Translations under genes and position numbers: made by a program | Shown here: piece by piece, positions 1 through 4,963 of the stretch | How the letters are laid out: the number at the start of each line of letters is the position of its first letter | How positions within the stretch are numbered: position 1 is the first letter of the stretch | From: Alphaproteobacteria bacterium | Lineage (GTDB): Bacteria > Pseudomonadota > Alphaproteobacteria > JAAXGF01 | Assembly: GCA_012267605.1 (NCBI GenBank) | Contig: JAAXGF010000175.1 | Location: 1-6,238, forward strand | Length of the DNA stretch: 6,238 nt | Direction: 5' to 3' | Notes under the pieces: model-generated | What the model was told of the DNA's origin: nothing | The model's input: only the letters and a program-made list of their open reading frames with translations | Databases searched by the model: none

Positions 1-156
1 GCCGTTGGTGCCGGCGACGTGGATCACTGGTGGCAACCGCCGTTCAGGATGATCCAATGCCTTGAGCAGACGTTCGATGCGACCGAGAGACAAATCGATT
101 CGTTTCGGGTGTAGGCGCTTCAGCCGCTCCAGAATCGAATCGCTCGTGGTTCGCAT
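1..156 (-). CDS. folC: Bifunctional folylpolyglutamate synthase / dihydrofolate synthase, N-terminal part (runs off window)
   Basis: FolC adds glutamate to dihydropteroate and to folates in the cytosol, using ATP; it belongs to the Mur ligase family. Only the first 52 codons lie in the window; the gene continues past the left edge. What is visible is the family N-terminus: an ILERLKRLHPKRIDLSLGRI segment (residues 8-27), then LPPVIHVAGTNG (residues 41-52), the start of the ATP-binding P-loop that continues as GTNGKGS in the family. The ATG at 156-154 gives the usual FolC N-terminus, although no strong Shine-Dalgarno precedes it. The frame stays open upstream for some distance but has no convincing alternative start. 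It lies 104 nt downstream of accD on the same strand, the common alphaproteobacterial accD-folC pair, and is probably cotranscribed. Identification is firm; the exact start is less so. Confidence 0.9.
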   Translation of the reverse strand, partial: MRTTSDSILERLKRLHPKRIDLSLGRIERLLKALDHPERRLPPVIHVAGTNG

Positions 157-224
157 TAATCGCGCGGTGTCCGAATTAGCCTTAATCCCAAACGAACATA
201 ATTTCAGCTCACCGGATCAATACG

Positions 225-261
225 GTCGACAAATCGAATTCCCTCGGTGGGTTCGATCGAC
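225..261 (-). other. Bulged stem-loop in the accD-folC gap
   Basis: Starting at the last base of the accD stop codon, the minus-strand transcript could fold into a long bulged hairpin. In plus-strand terms, 225-229 pairs with 257-261 (GTCGA/TCGAC), 234-238 with 252-256 (TCGAA/TTCGA) and 241-243 with 249-251 (CCC/GGG). That is 13 pairs with two one-sided bulges (4 and 2 nt) and a 5-nt loop. No T-run follows on the minus strand, so it does not look like an intrinsic terminator. It could be an RNA-processing or stability element that sets the folC level relative to accD; that role is inference. Confidence 0.35.
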
Positions 262-1199
262 TAAGCCTGATCGGGTTTCCCCTTGACGTCGCTCCCCACT
301 GGCGGGATGTCCAACTCCGGCTGCGGAAGCTTGACGATATCGGCCGTCGGACCAGGATCGCGAAGTAGGGCGAAGACACGCACCAGGGTGTCGCGCAAAT
401 CCCTCCGGTGCACGACCATGTCGACCATTCCATGGTCCAAAAGATATTCAGCGCGCTGAAACCCCTCGGGCAATTTTTCACGAATGGTTTCCTGAATTAC
501 ACGGTTACCGGCGAAACCGATCACCGCCCCCGGTTCAGCGATCGCGATGTCGCCAAGCATGGCGAAGGAGGCGGTAACGCCGCCCGTGGTCGGGTTGGTC
601 AACACGACGACATAGGGTAGACCAGCCTCCTTGACGCCGCCAATCGCAATGGTCGTACGCGGCATTTGCATCAACGAAAGAATGCCTTCTTGCATCCGCG
701 CACCACCCGATGCCGGGATGACGATGAGCGACGCCTGCTGTAGTACAGCAAGTCGGGCAGCAGAGACGATCGCCTCTCCGACCGCAACGCCCATCGATCC
801 GCCGAGGAATCCGAAATCAAAGGCGCCAATGACGCATGCCATACCGCCCATTTTGCCGTGCGCAACAATGATGGCCTCATCTGCCTTGGTGCGCATTTGG
901 GCTTCCTTGAGCCGGCTGTCGTATGCCTTGTGATCACGAAACTTCAAAGGATCCGTGGTCACCGGTGGCAATTCAATTGTCTGGAAATCACCGTCATCGA
1001 ATAGGTATTCCAATCGCTTTTTAGCGTCGAGGCGCAAGTGATGGTCACAATGATGGCAAACGTAAAGGTGCTTTTCGAGTTCACGGTGGAAGATCATTTG
1101 CTCGCAGGCCGGGCAGCGACCCCAAAGATGATTTGGAATATCTGATTTGCGCACCAAGGCGCGGATTTTTGGACGAACATAGTTGGTTAACCAGTTCAT
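261..1199 (-). CDS. accD: Acetyl-CoA carboxylase carboxyltransferase subunit beta
   Basis: AccD forms, with AccA, the carboxyltransferase that moves CO2 from carboxybiotin to acetyl-CoA, giving malonyl-CoA for fatty acid synthesis. The 312-residue product is a normal length. It begins MNWLTNYVRPKIRAL, as in alphaproteobacteria. A zinc ribbon follows, with C29, C32, C48 and C51 (CPAC...CHHC) all present. The crotonase-fold domain follows, with PASGGARMQEG (162-172), TNPTTGGVTAS (201-211) including the glycine pair G206-G207, and IGFAGNRVI (227-235). A GGAG at 1206-1209, 6 nt before the ATG, supports the start. The ATG overlaps the trpA stop as ATGA, so the two are probably translationally coupled. 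The C-terminal tail after about residue 285 is proline-rich and looks variable. Identification is certain. Confidence 0.97.
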   Translation of the reverse strand: MNWLTNYVRPKIRALVRKSDIPNHLWGRCPACEQMIFHRELEKHLYVCHHCDHHLRLDAKKRLEYLFDDGDFQTIELPPVTTDPLKFRDHKAYDSRLKEAQMRTKADEAIIVAHGKMGGMACVIGAFDFGFLGGSMGVAVGEAIVSAARLAVLQQASLIVIPASGGARMQEGILSLMQMPRTTIAIGGVKEAGLPYVVVLTNPTTGGVTASFAMLGDIAIAEPGAVIGFAGNRVIQETIREKLPEGFQRAEYLLDHGMVDMVVHRRDLRDTLVRVFALLRDPGPTADIVKLPQPELDIPPVGSDVKGKPDQA

Positions 1200-2020
1200 G
1201 TCGCACTCCCCCGCGCGCCGCGAACACCTTCAGCCAGCGCGCGTGTCAAGCCGTGTACTGCAGCAGCGGCTTCGCCACTCTCGGCATGCCGCGCGACACA
1301 TTCTACCAAGGACGATCCGACGACGACCGCGTCGGCGTGCCGCGCCACGGCGGCGGCACCTTCGGGCGTACGTATGCCGAAACCGACAGCGACTGGTAGA
1401 TCCGTGTGGCCACGCAAACGCGACACCGCGGTGCCAACCACGTCTGGAGGCGCGGCGCCAGCGCCAGTGGTCCCGGTGATCGAGACGTAGTAAACAAATC
1501 CCGAAGTATTTCTCAACACCTTTGGCAGCCGAGCGTCATCCGTTGTAGGTGTAGCCAAACGAATGAAATTGAAACCCGCCTTGCAGGCGGGTAAGCAAAG
1601 CTCGTCATCTTCTTCGGGTGGTAGATCAACTACTATAAAGCCGTCGACCCCTGCTTCCCCGGCGGCGTCGAGAAACGCCAGCGGACCGAAACGATGGATT
1701 GGATTGAAGTACCCCATCAACACCAAGGGTGTTTCGTTGTCGGTGTGCCGGAAATCTCGTGCCATCGCCAAGGTCACTTCCAAGCTGGCTCCCGCGTCAA
1801 GGGCGCGTCGGCTACTCGCCTGGATTGCCGGCCCGTCGGCCATTGGATCGGTGAAAGGCATTCCCAGCTCGATGATGTCCGCCCCTGCCTCAGGGAGACC
1901 AGCAAGGATCTCTCTGGAACACCCTTGATCCGGATCCCCGGCGGAGACGAAAGTCACTAGGCCAGCGCGACCTTCCGCCCGCAATGCTGCGAATCGACGG
2001 TCGATGCGACTGCCGCTCAA
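1196..2020 (-). CDS. trpA: Tryptophan synthase alpha subunit (TTG start)
   Basis: TrpA cleaves indole-3-glycerol phosphate to indole and glyceraldehyde 3-phosphate and passes indole through a tunnel to TrpB. From the TTG at 2020-2018 it is 274 residues, close to the family norm (E. coli 268). Visible signatures are VTFVSAGDPD near residues 22-31, the catalytic glutamate E51 in IIELGMPFTDP and catalytic aspartate D62 in MADGP (equivalent to E. coli E49 and D60), YYVSITGTTGA in the active-site loop region, and the phosphate-binding VGFGI and VVGSS segments. The TTG is chosen because the protein then begins MSGSRIDRRFAALRAEGRAG, like alphaproteobacterial relatives, and because GGAG lies 7 nt upstream. 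A longer reading to 2077 adds 19 unrelated residues inside trpB. The TTG overlaps the trpB stop (TTGA), and the TrpA stop overlaps the accD ATG. Confidence 0.96.
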   Translation of the reverse strand: MSGSRIDRRFAALRAEGRAGLVTFVSAGDPDQGCSREILAGLPEAGADIIELGMPFTDPMADGPAIQASSRRALDAGASLEVTLAMARDFRHTDNETPLVLMGYFNPIHRFGPLAFLDAAGEAGVDGFIVVDLPPEEDDELCLPACKAGFNFIRLATPTTDDARLPKVLRNTSGFVYYVSITGTTGAGAAPPDVVGTAVSRLRGHTDLPVAVGFGIRTPEGAAAVARHADAVVVGSSLVECVARHAESGEAAAAVHGLTRALAEGVRGARGSAT

Positions 2021-3243
2021 AGCTCTACTCCTAGGGTTTCGGCAATCGTGAAGACATCCTTGTCGCCACGACCGCAAAGATTCATTAGCAGCAAATGGTC
2101 ACCCGGCAATTCGGGCGCGATACGCGCAACGTGTGCCAGGGCGTGAGCAGGCTCTAGTGCCGGAAGAATACCTTCAAGCTTGGCGCATAGTTTAAAGGCC
2201 GCCAACGCGTCGGCATCCGTCGCTGCCACATACTCTACTCGACCGACATCATTGAGCCACGCATGCTCCGGACCGATTCCCGGGTAATCCAACCCGGCGG
2301 CGATGGAATGGGCGTCAGTGATTTGGCCATCGTTGTCCTGTAGCAAGTAGGTTCGGTTCCCGTGGAGAACGCCAGGCGAACCCGCACTAATCGACGCCGC
2401 GTGACGCGCAGTATCCAGGCCCTCACCCGCAGCCTCGACGGCGATCATGCGAACACCTTTTTCGTCAAGGAAAGGGTAAAACAATCCCATAGCGTTTGAA
2501 CCACCGCCGATACACGCGACCAAGGTATCTGGAAGCCGGCCTTCTGCCTCGCGCATTTGATCGCGCGCCTCGACACCGATCACCGACTGAAAATCCCGAA
2601 CCATCATCGGGTAGGGATGAGGCCCCGCAACGGTACCGATGATATAGAACGTATCGCCCACGTTGGTTACCCAATCGCGCAATGCCTCGTTCAAGGCATC
2701 TTTCAGCGTCTGTGTACCGGAATTCACGGGTACGACCTCGGCACCCAACAGCTTCATGCGAAAGACGTTAGGTGCCTGACGCGCGACGTCTAACGCTCCC
2801 ATATAAACCGTGCACGGCAGGCCAAACAAAGCACACACGGTGGCCGTCGCGACCCCATGTTGTCCGGCACCCGTCTCGGCGATGATCCGGGTCTTGCCCA
2901 TACGCTTTGCCAGCAGGATTTGGCCGATGCAGTTGTTGATCTTATGGGCACCCGTGTGATTCAGCTCGTCGCGCTTGAAATAAATTCGGGCACCACCGAA
3001 ATGGTCGCTCAGCCGCTCGGCGAAATAGAGCGGGCTGGGCCGGCCGACGTAATATTTGAGCCAATACGCGAACTCGGAGGCAAACGCCGAATCGTCCTTT
3101 GTTGCGGAATATGCGCGTTCCAGATCAAGGATCAGGGGCATCACCGTTTCCGCCACGAATCGACCACCATAGGTGCCAAAACGGCCCCGTTCGTCCGGTC
3201 CTGCGCTGTACGTATTCAACGGTTCGATGGAATGCTCGCCCAT
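2017..3243 (-). CDS. trpB: Tryptophan synthase beta subunit (PLP enzyme)
   Basis: TrpB condenses indole with L-serine to make tryptophan, using pyridoxal phosphate, as the central dimer of the alpha2-beta2 complex. The 408-residue product has the full family pattern: GRFGTYGGRFVAET (20-33), GRPSPLYFAERL (67-78), KRDELNHTGAHKINN (90-104) with the PLP-binding lysine K101, ETGAGQHG (123-130) with the catalytic glutamate E123 (E. coli K87 and E109), and the phosphate-binding loop GGGSNA (246-251). A NLCGRGDKD motif near the C-terminus is the usual PLP-ring serine/glycine region. The ATG at 3243-3241 is preceded by AAAGG with 7 nt spacing. The first dozen residues form a variable extension. It lies 111 nt downstream of trpF, an unusually large gap for this operon, and overlaps trpA by 4 nt. 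Confidence 0.97.
   Translation of the reverse strand: MGEHSIEPLNTYSAGPDERGRFGTYGGRFVAETVMPLILDLERAYSATKDDSAFASEFAYWLKYYVGRPSPLYFAERLSDHFGGARIYFKRDELNHTGAHKINNCIGQILLAKRMGKTRIIAETGAGQHGVATATVCALFGLPCTVYMGALDVARQAPNVFRMKLLGAEVVPVNSGTQTLKDALNEALRDWVTNVGDTFYIIGTVAGPHPYPMMVRDFQSVIGVEARDQMREAEGRLPDTLVACIGGGSNAMGLFYPFLDEKGVRMIAVEAAGEGLDTARHAASISAGSPGVLHGNRTYLLQDNDGQITDAHSIAAGLDYPGIGPEHAWLNDVGRVEYVAATDADALAAFKLCAKLEGILPALEPAHALAHVARIAPELPGDHLLLMNLCGRGDKDVFTIAETLGVEL
2018..2031 (-). promoter_or_regulatory. trpA ribosome-binding site and TTG start overlapping the trpB stop
   Basis: On the minus strand, the end of trpB reads GGAG, 7 nt, then TTGA. The GGAG (2028-2031) lies inside the last codons of trpB, and TTG (2020-2018) shares two bases with the trpB TGA (2019-2017). 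This fits translational coupling, with ribosomes ending trpB re-initiating on trpA to give equal amounts of the two subunits. TTG is a weaker start codon, so the coupling may matter more than usual. No ATG or GTG in the trpA frame fits the family N-terminus better. Confidence 0.8.
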
Positions 3244-3286
3244 AGCGCAACCTTTGCCAACGCGTCCAATCGTTCAATCTTCACGG

Positions 3287-3315
3287 ATAGTACCCGTATT
3301 CGCGCTTGCAGCGAA
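3287..3315 (-). promoter_or_regulatory. Possible weak internal promoter ahead of trpB
   Basis: In the 111-nt trpF-trpB gap the minus strand has TACTAT (3292-3287; 4 of 6 matches to the -10 consensus) 17 nt downstream of TTCGCT (3315-3310; only 3 of 6 matches to the -35). The spacing is good but the -35 is poor. An internal promoter here would let trpBA-accD-folC be expressed apart from pyrF-trpF. This is a guess from motif matching in a short gap, and chance matches of this quality are common. Confidence 0.2.
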
Positions 3316-3326
3316 CCATTAGCGCG
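3299..3326 (-). other. Two mutually exclusive hairpins between trpF and trpB
   Basis: Two stems compete for the same bases. One pairs CGCGCT (3301-3306) with AGCGCG (3321-3326), 6 perfect pairs around a 14-nt loop. The other pairs TTCGC (3299-3303) with GCGAA (3311-3315), 5 perfect pairs around a 7-nt loop. They share 3301-3303 and cannot both form. No T-run follows, so neither is an intrinsic terminator. A role in mRNA processing or in separating trpF from trpB expression is possible but unproven. Confidence 0.3.
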
Positions 3327-3354
3327 TTTGTCACAGTGATTTCGAATTCTGGGA

Positions 3355-3990
3355 TCAAAGGCATCCAACCTGTTTAAGAAAACCGCGGACAAGTGCTGGG
3401 TCTTTTTGTCCACGACGGCTTTCGACGCCCGAGGAAACGTCTACGACCTTGGCTCCAGTCAGATGTACTGCATCGCCAACGTTGGCGGCATTCAACCCTC
3501 CCGAAAGCATCCATGGGCTGGGCCATTGGCGCCCAGAAAGTAAGCTCCAATCGAAAGCAACGGCGTTGCCACCGGGCAAACCACCAGGCACCTTGGCGTC
3601 GAACAGCAACCAGTCAGCCACGTCGGAGTAGGCGTCGGCGTTACGGACATCCTCGGCACCACGGACGCGAATCGCCTTCATCACCGGTAATCGGAAACGT
3701 GCGCGCACGTCGGCCACCCGGGTTGGTGATTCGCTCCCGTGCAACTGCAAAAGATCAAGGTCGACGCCATCAAGAACGTCACGGATCACCGGATCGCCGG
3801 CATCCACGAAAAGCCCTACGCGAACAGTGTGCCCGGCAGCTTGGCGAGAAAGTTCCGCAGCAACCGGAATGGTGACGAAACGAGGAGAATTCGGGTAGAA
3901 AACTAATCCGATATGGCTCGCGCCACCGACGAGAGCCGCCTCCACCGTTTGTGGCGAATTTAAACCACAAATTTTTGCCGTGACCGGCAC
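3355..3990 (-). CDS. trpF: Phosphoribosylanthranilate isomerase
   Basis: TrpF performs the third step of tryptophan synthesis, the Amadori rearrangement of N-(5-phosphoribosyl)anthranilate to CdRP. The 211-residue TIM-barrel protein has the family landmarks in order: KICG at 6-9 with the general-base cysteine C8, GLVFYPNSPR (28-37), VGLFVD (58-63), LQLHG (81-85), the general-acid aspartate D131 in FDAKVPG, the phosphate-binding LSGGLNAANV (162-171) and VDVSSGVE (183-190). It starts at a GTG (3990-3988), only 8 nt after the pyrF stop, with just a weak GAG about 8 nt upstream, so translation is probably coupled to pyrF. The GTG places the KICG motif where the family has it. In many alphaproteobacteria I recall a small lapA-type membrane gene between pyrF and trpF; none fits here. 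Identification is certain. Confidence 0.96.
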   Translation of the reverse strand: MPVTAKICGLNSPQTVEAALVGGASHIGLVFYPNSPRFVTIPVAAELSRQAAGHTVRVGLFVDAGDPVIRDVLDGVDLDLLQLHGSESPTRVADVRARFRLPVMKAIRVRGAEDVRNADAYSDVADWLLFDAKVPGGLPGGNAVAFDWSLLSGRQWPSPWMLSGGLNAANVGDAVHLTGAKVVDVSSGVESRRGQKDPALVRGFLKQVGCL

Positions 3991-3998
3991 TCGCGTGC

Positions 3999-4730
3999 TC
4001 AGGCGGCAACCGCCGCCATTTCTTCGCCGATTCGCCGCGCCGCTGCGGGCGGATCATCGGATCGGGTAATCGGCCGGCCAACGACAAGATAGTCCGCGCC
4101 GCGCCTGATTGCCTCCGATGGCACAATGATCCTCTTCTGGTCATCGGTCGAAGACCAGGCTGGCCGTATACCTGGCACTACCAAGGTAAAATCGTCGCCG
4201 CACTGGGCCCGCAATTCCTCAATTTCGTGGGCCGAAGCGACAACACCATCAAGCCCACAGGATTGCGCTAAATCGGCCAGGCGGCGGACCTGGTCCGTGA
4301 TCGGTCCCTTCATCCCCACGGCGGCAACGTCAGTTTCGTCGAAACTGGTCAAAACCGATATGCCGACAACCAGGGGTCGTTCGTTGTGGGTCCGGTCCGC
4401 TACCCGAAAGGACGCCGCCATCGCCGCTCGGAGCATCGCTGGTCCACCGGCAACATGGACCGTAATCATGAACGGATTGAGGTTGGCGGACGCCCTGATG
4501 GCTCCAGCGACAGTGTTGGGAATATCGCAATATTTCAAGTCAAGAAAGAGCGGCAAACCACTTTCCGCCACGGCCTGAACCCCGGCGGGACCATGCGCGG
4601 TGAAAAATTCAAGACCGAGCTTAACTGCGCCCACGTCGCCGCGCAGGTTTTTTGCTAGCGAAACCGCAGTATCCATCTCGACCGTGTCGACCGCACAGAT
4701 TAGGCGTGCCGCGCCGTTCCCGTTCGTCAT
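3999..4730 (-). CDS. pyrF: Orotidine 5'-phosphate decarboxylase
   Basis: PyrF removes CO2 from OMP to give UMP, the last step of de novo pyrimidine synthesis. The 243-residue product matches the bacterial family in length and motifs: LICAVDT (10-16), VKLGLEFF (36-43) with lysine K37, and FLDLKYCDIPNTV (62-74) carrying D64, K66 and D69. Together these give the K...D-x-K-x-x-D charged catalytic network. SVLTS (125-129), VVPGIRP (184-190) and VVGRPIT (216-222) follow, the last two being phosphate- and ribose-binding segments. Position 68 is Cys where many homologues have His, a tolerated site as far as I know. The ATG at 4730-4728 gives the expected N-terminus; upstream are AAAG and a run of eight G but no classic Shine-Dalgarno. 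It is the first gene of the operon, behind a TTGACA promoter. Confidence 0.96.
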   Translation of the reverse strand: MTNGNGAARLICAVDTVEMDTAVSLAKNLRGDVGAVKLGLEFFTAHGPAGVQAVAESGLPLFLDLKYCDIPNTVAGAIRASANLNPFMITVHVAGGPAMLRAAMAASFRVADRTHNERPLVVGISVLTSFDETDVAAVGMKGPITDQVRRLADLAQSCGLDGVVASAHEIEELRAQCGDDFTLVVPGIRPAWSSTDDQKRIIVPSEAIRRGADYLVVGRPITRSDDPPAAARRIGEEMAAVAA

Positions 4731-4743
4731 CGTAGTATTCTTT

Positions 4744-4751
4744 CCCCCCCC
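4744..4751 (-). repeat. Eight-base G homopolymer in the pyrF leader
   Basis: Eight consecutive C on the plus strand give eight G in the pyrF 5' untranslated RNA, ending 13 nt before the ATG, with AAAG in between. It may act as a poor or oversized Shine-Dalgarno region. Homopolymers of this length are prone to slippage and also to sequencing error. It lies outside coding sequence, so a length change would alter spacing or leader structure only. Confidence 0.6.
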
Positions 4752-4783
4752 TCGATCACGACCCTTTGCTCGCGAACTAGCCT

Positions 4784-4813
4784 ATAAGAATACCTCAGAC
4801 CAAGATCTGTCAA
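4784..4813 (-). promoter_or_regulatory. Promoter for the pyrF operon
   Basis: On the minus strand a perfect TTGACA (-35, 4813-4808) is followed after 18 nt by TCTTAT (-10, 4789-4784; 4 of 6 consensus matches, keeping the important second A of TATAAT and the final T). Transcription would begin near 4777, leaving a leader of roughly 47 nt before the pyrF ATG. TATTCT at 15-nt spacing is an alternative -10. It is the best promoter match seen in the window and sits where the operon needs one. Confidence 0.6.
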
Positions 4814-4817
4814 ACAC

Positions 4818-4848
4818 TTGACGGAGATTCGACCGTCGAAGATACACT
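4818..4848 (+). promoter_or_regulatory. Candidate promoter for queC
   Basis: TTGACG (4818-4823; 5 of 6 matches to the -35) is followed by GATACA after 17 nt (3 of 6) or TACACT (4843-4848; 4 of 6) after 19 nt. Transcription would start near 4853-4855, leaving a queC leader of about 110 nt. Its -35 lies 4 bp from the oppositely directed pyrF -35, so the two promoters would compete for RNA polymerase. The -10 is weak and the assignment provisional. Confidence 0.4.
4828..4840. promoter_or_regulatory. 13-bp palindrome, candidate operator in the queC promoter spacer
   Basis: TTCGACCGTCGAA is a perfect 6-bp inverted repeat around one central base. It lies wholly between the -35 and -10 proposed for queC, a classic place for a repressor to bind, and 15 bp from the pyrF -35. 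No regulator of this site is known to me and none is encoded in the window. A chance palindrome cannot be excluded. Confidence 0.35.
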
Positions 4849-4851
4849 GCC

Positions 4852-4930
4852 TCCAGGCCCGAATCTGGACACTTCCACCCGGCGCGACGCTCTGTTCCAG
4901 CGCCAAATCAAGGACAGCGTTTACCGCTGT
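4852..4930 (+). other. Three consecutive hairpins in the queC 5' leader
   Basis: Three perfect short stems follow each other in the presumed queC leader: TCCAG/CTGGA (4852-4856 with 4865-4869, 8-nt loop), GGCGC/GCGCC (4881-4885 with 4900-4904, 14-nt loop) and ACAGCG/CGCTGT (4914-4919 with 4925-4930, 5-nt loop TTTAC). The last ends 33 nt before the ATG. They could form a structured regulatory leader. I do not recognise the layout of a known preQ1 riboswitch. If transcription starts near 4855 the first hairpin would be incomplete. Confidence 0.3.
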
Positions 4931-4952
4931 GTGCCATCGGCTGAAGAAACTT

Positions 4953-4956
4953 GAGG
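4953..4956 (+). promoter_or_regulatory. queC ribosome-binding site
   Basis: GAGG lies 7 nt before the ATG at 4964. It favours this start over the in-frame ATG at 4976, which has no purine-rich site at a suitable distance. Confidence 0.7.
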
Positions 4957-4963
4957 CGGCAAT

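Noticed and set aside
2021..2077. Extension of trpA to an upstream ATG
   Set aside because: It adds 19 residues with no similarity to TrpA N-termini, entirely inside trpB.
3216..3284. 22-codon GTG frame before trpB as a tryptophan leader peptide
   Set aside because: It has a single Trp codon, no ribosome site and no terminator/antiterminator pair ending in a T-run, so classical attenuation is not supported.
2857..3339. 160-codon plus-strand open frame
   Set aside because: It lies antisense to trpB, whose motifs are complete. The plus-strand product has no recognisable domain or ribosome site; it is a shadow of codon bias.
3393..3875. 160-codon plus-strand open frame
   Set aside because: Antisense to trpF, with an arginine-rich, low-information product typical of a shadow frame.
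4126..4578. 150-codon plus-strand open frame
   Set aside because: Antisense to pyrF, which has all its catalytic residues.
4849..4957. Long-range pairing of GCCTC (4849-4853) with GAGGC over the queC ribosome site
   Set aside because: The proposed transcription start lies at or after 4853, so the left arm would probably not be in the RNA. Five pairs over 100 nt is also easily chance.
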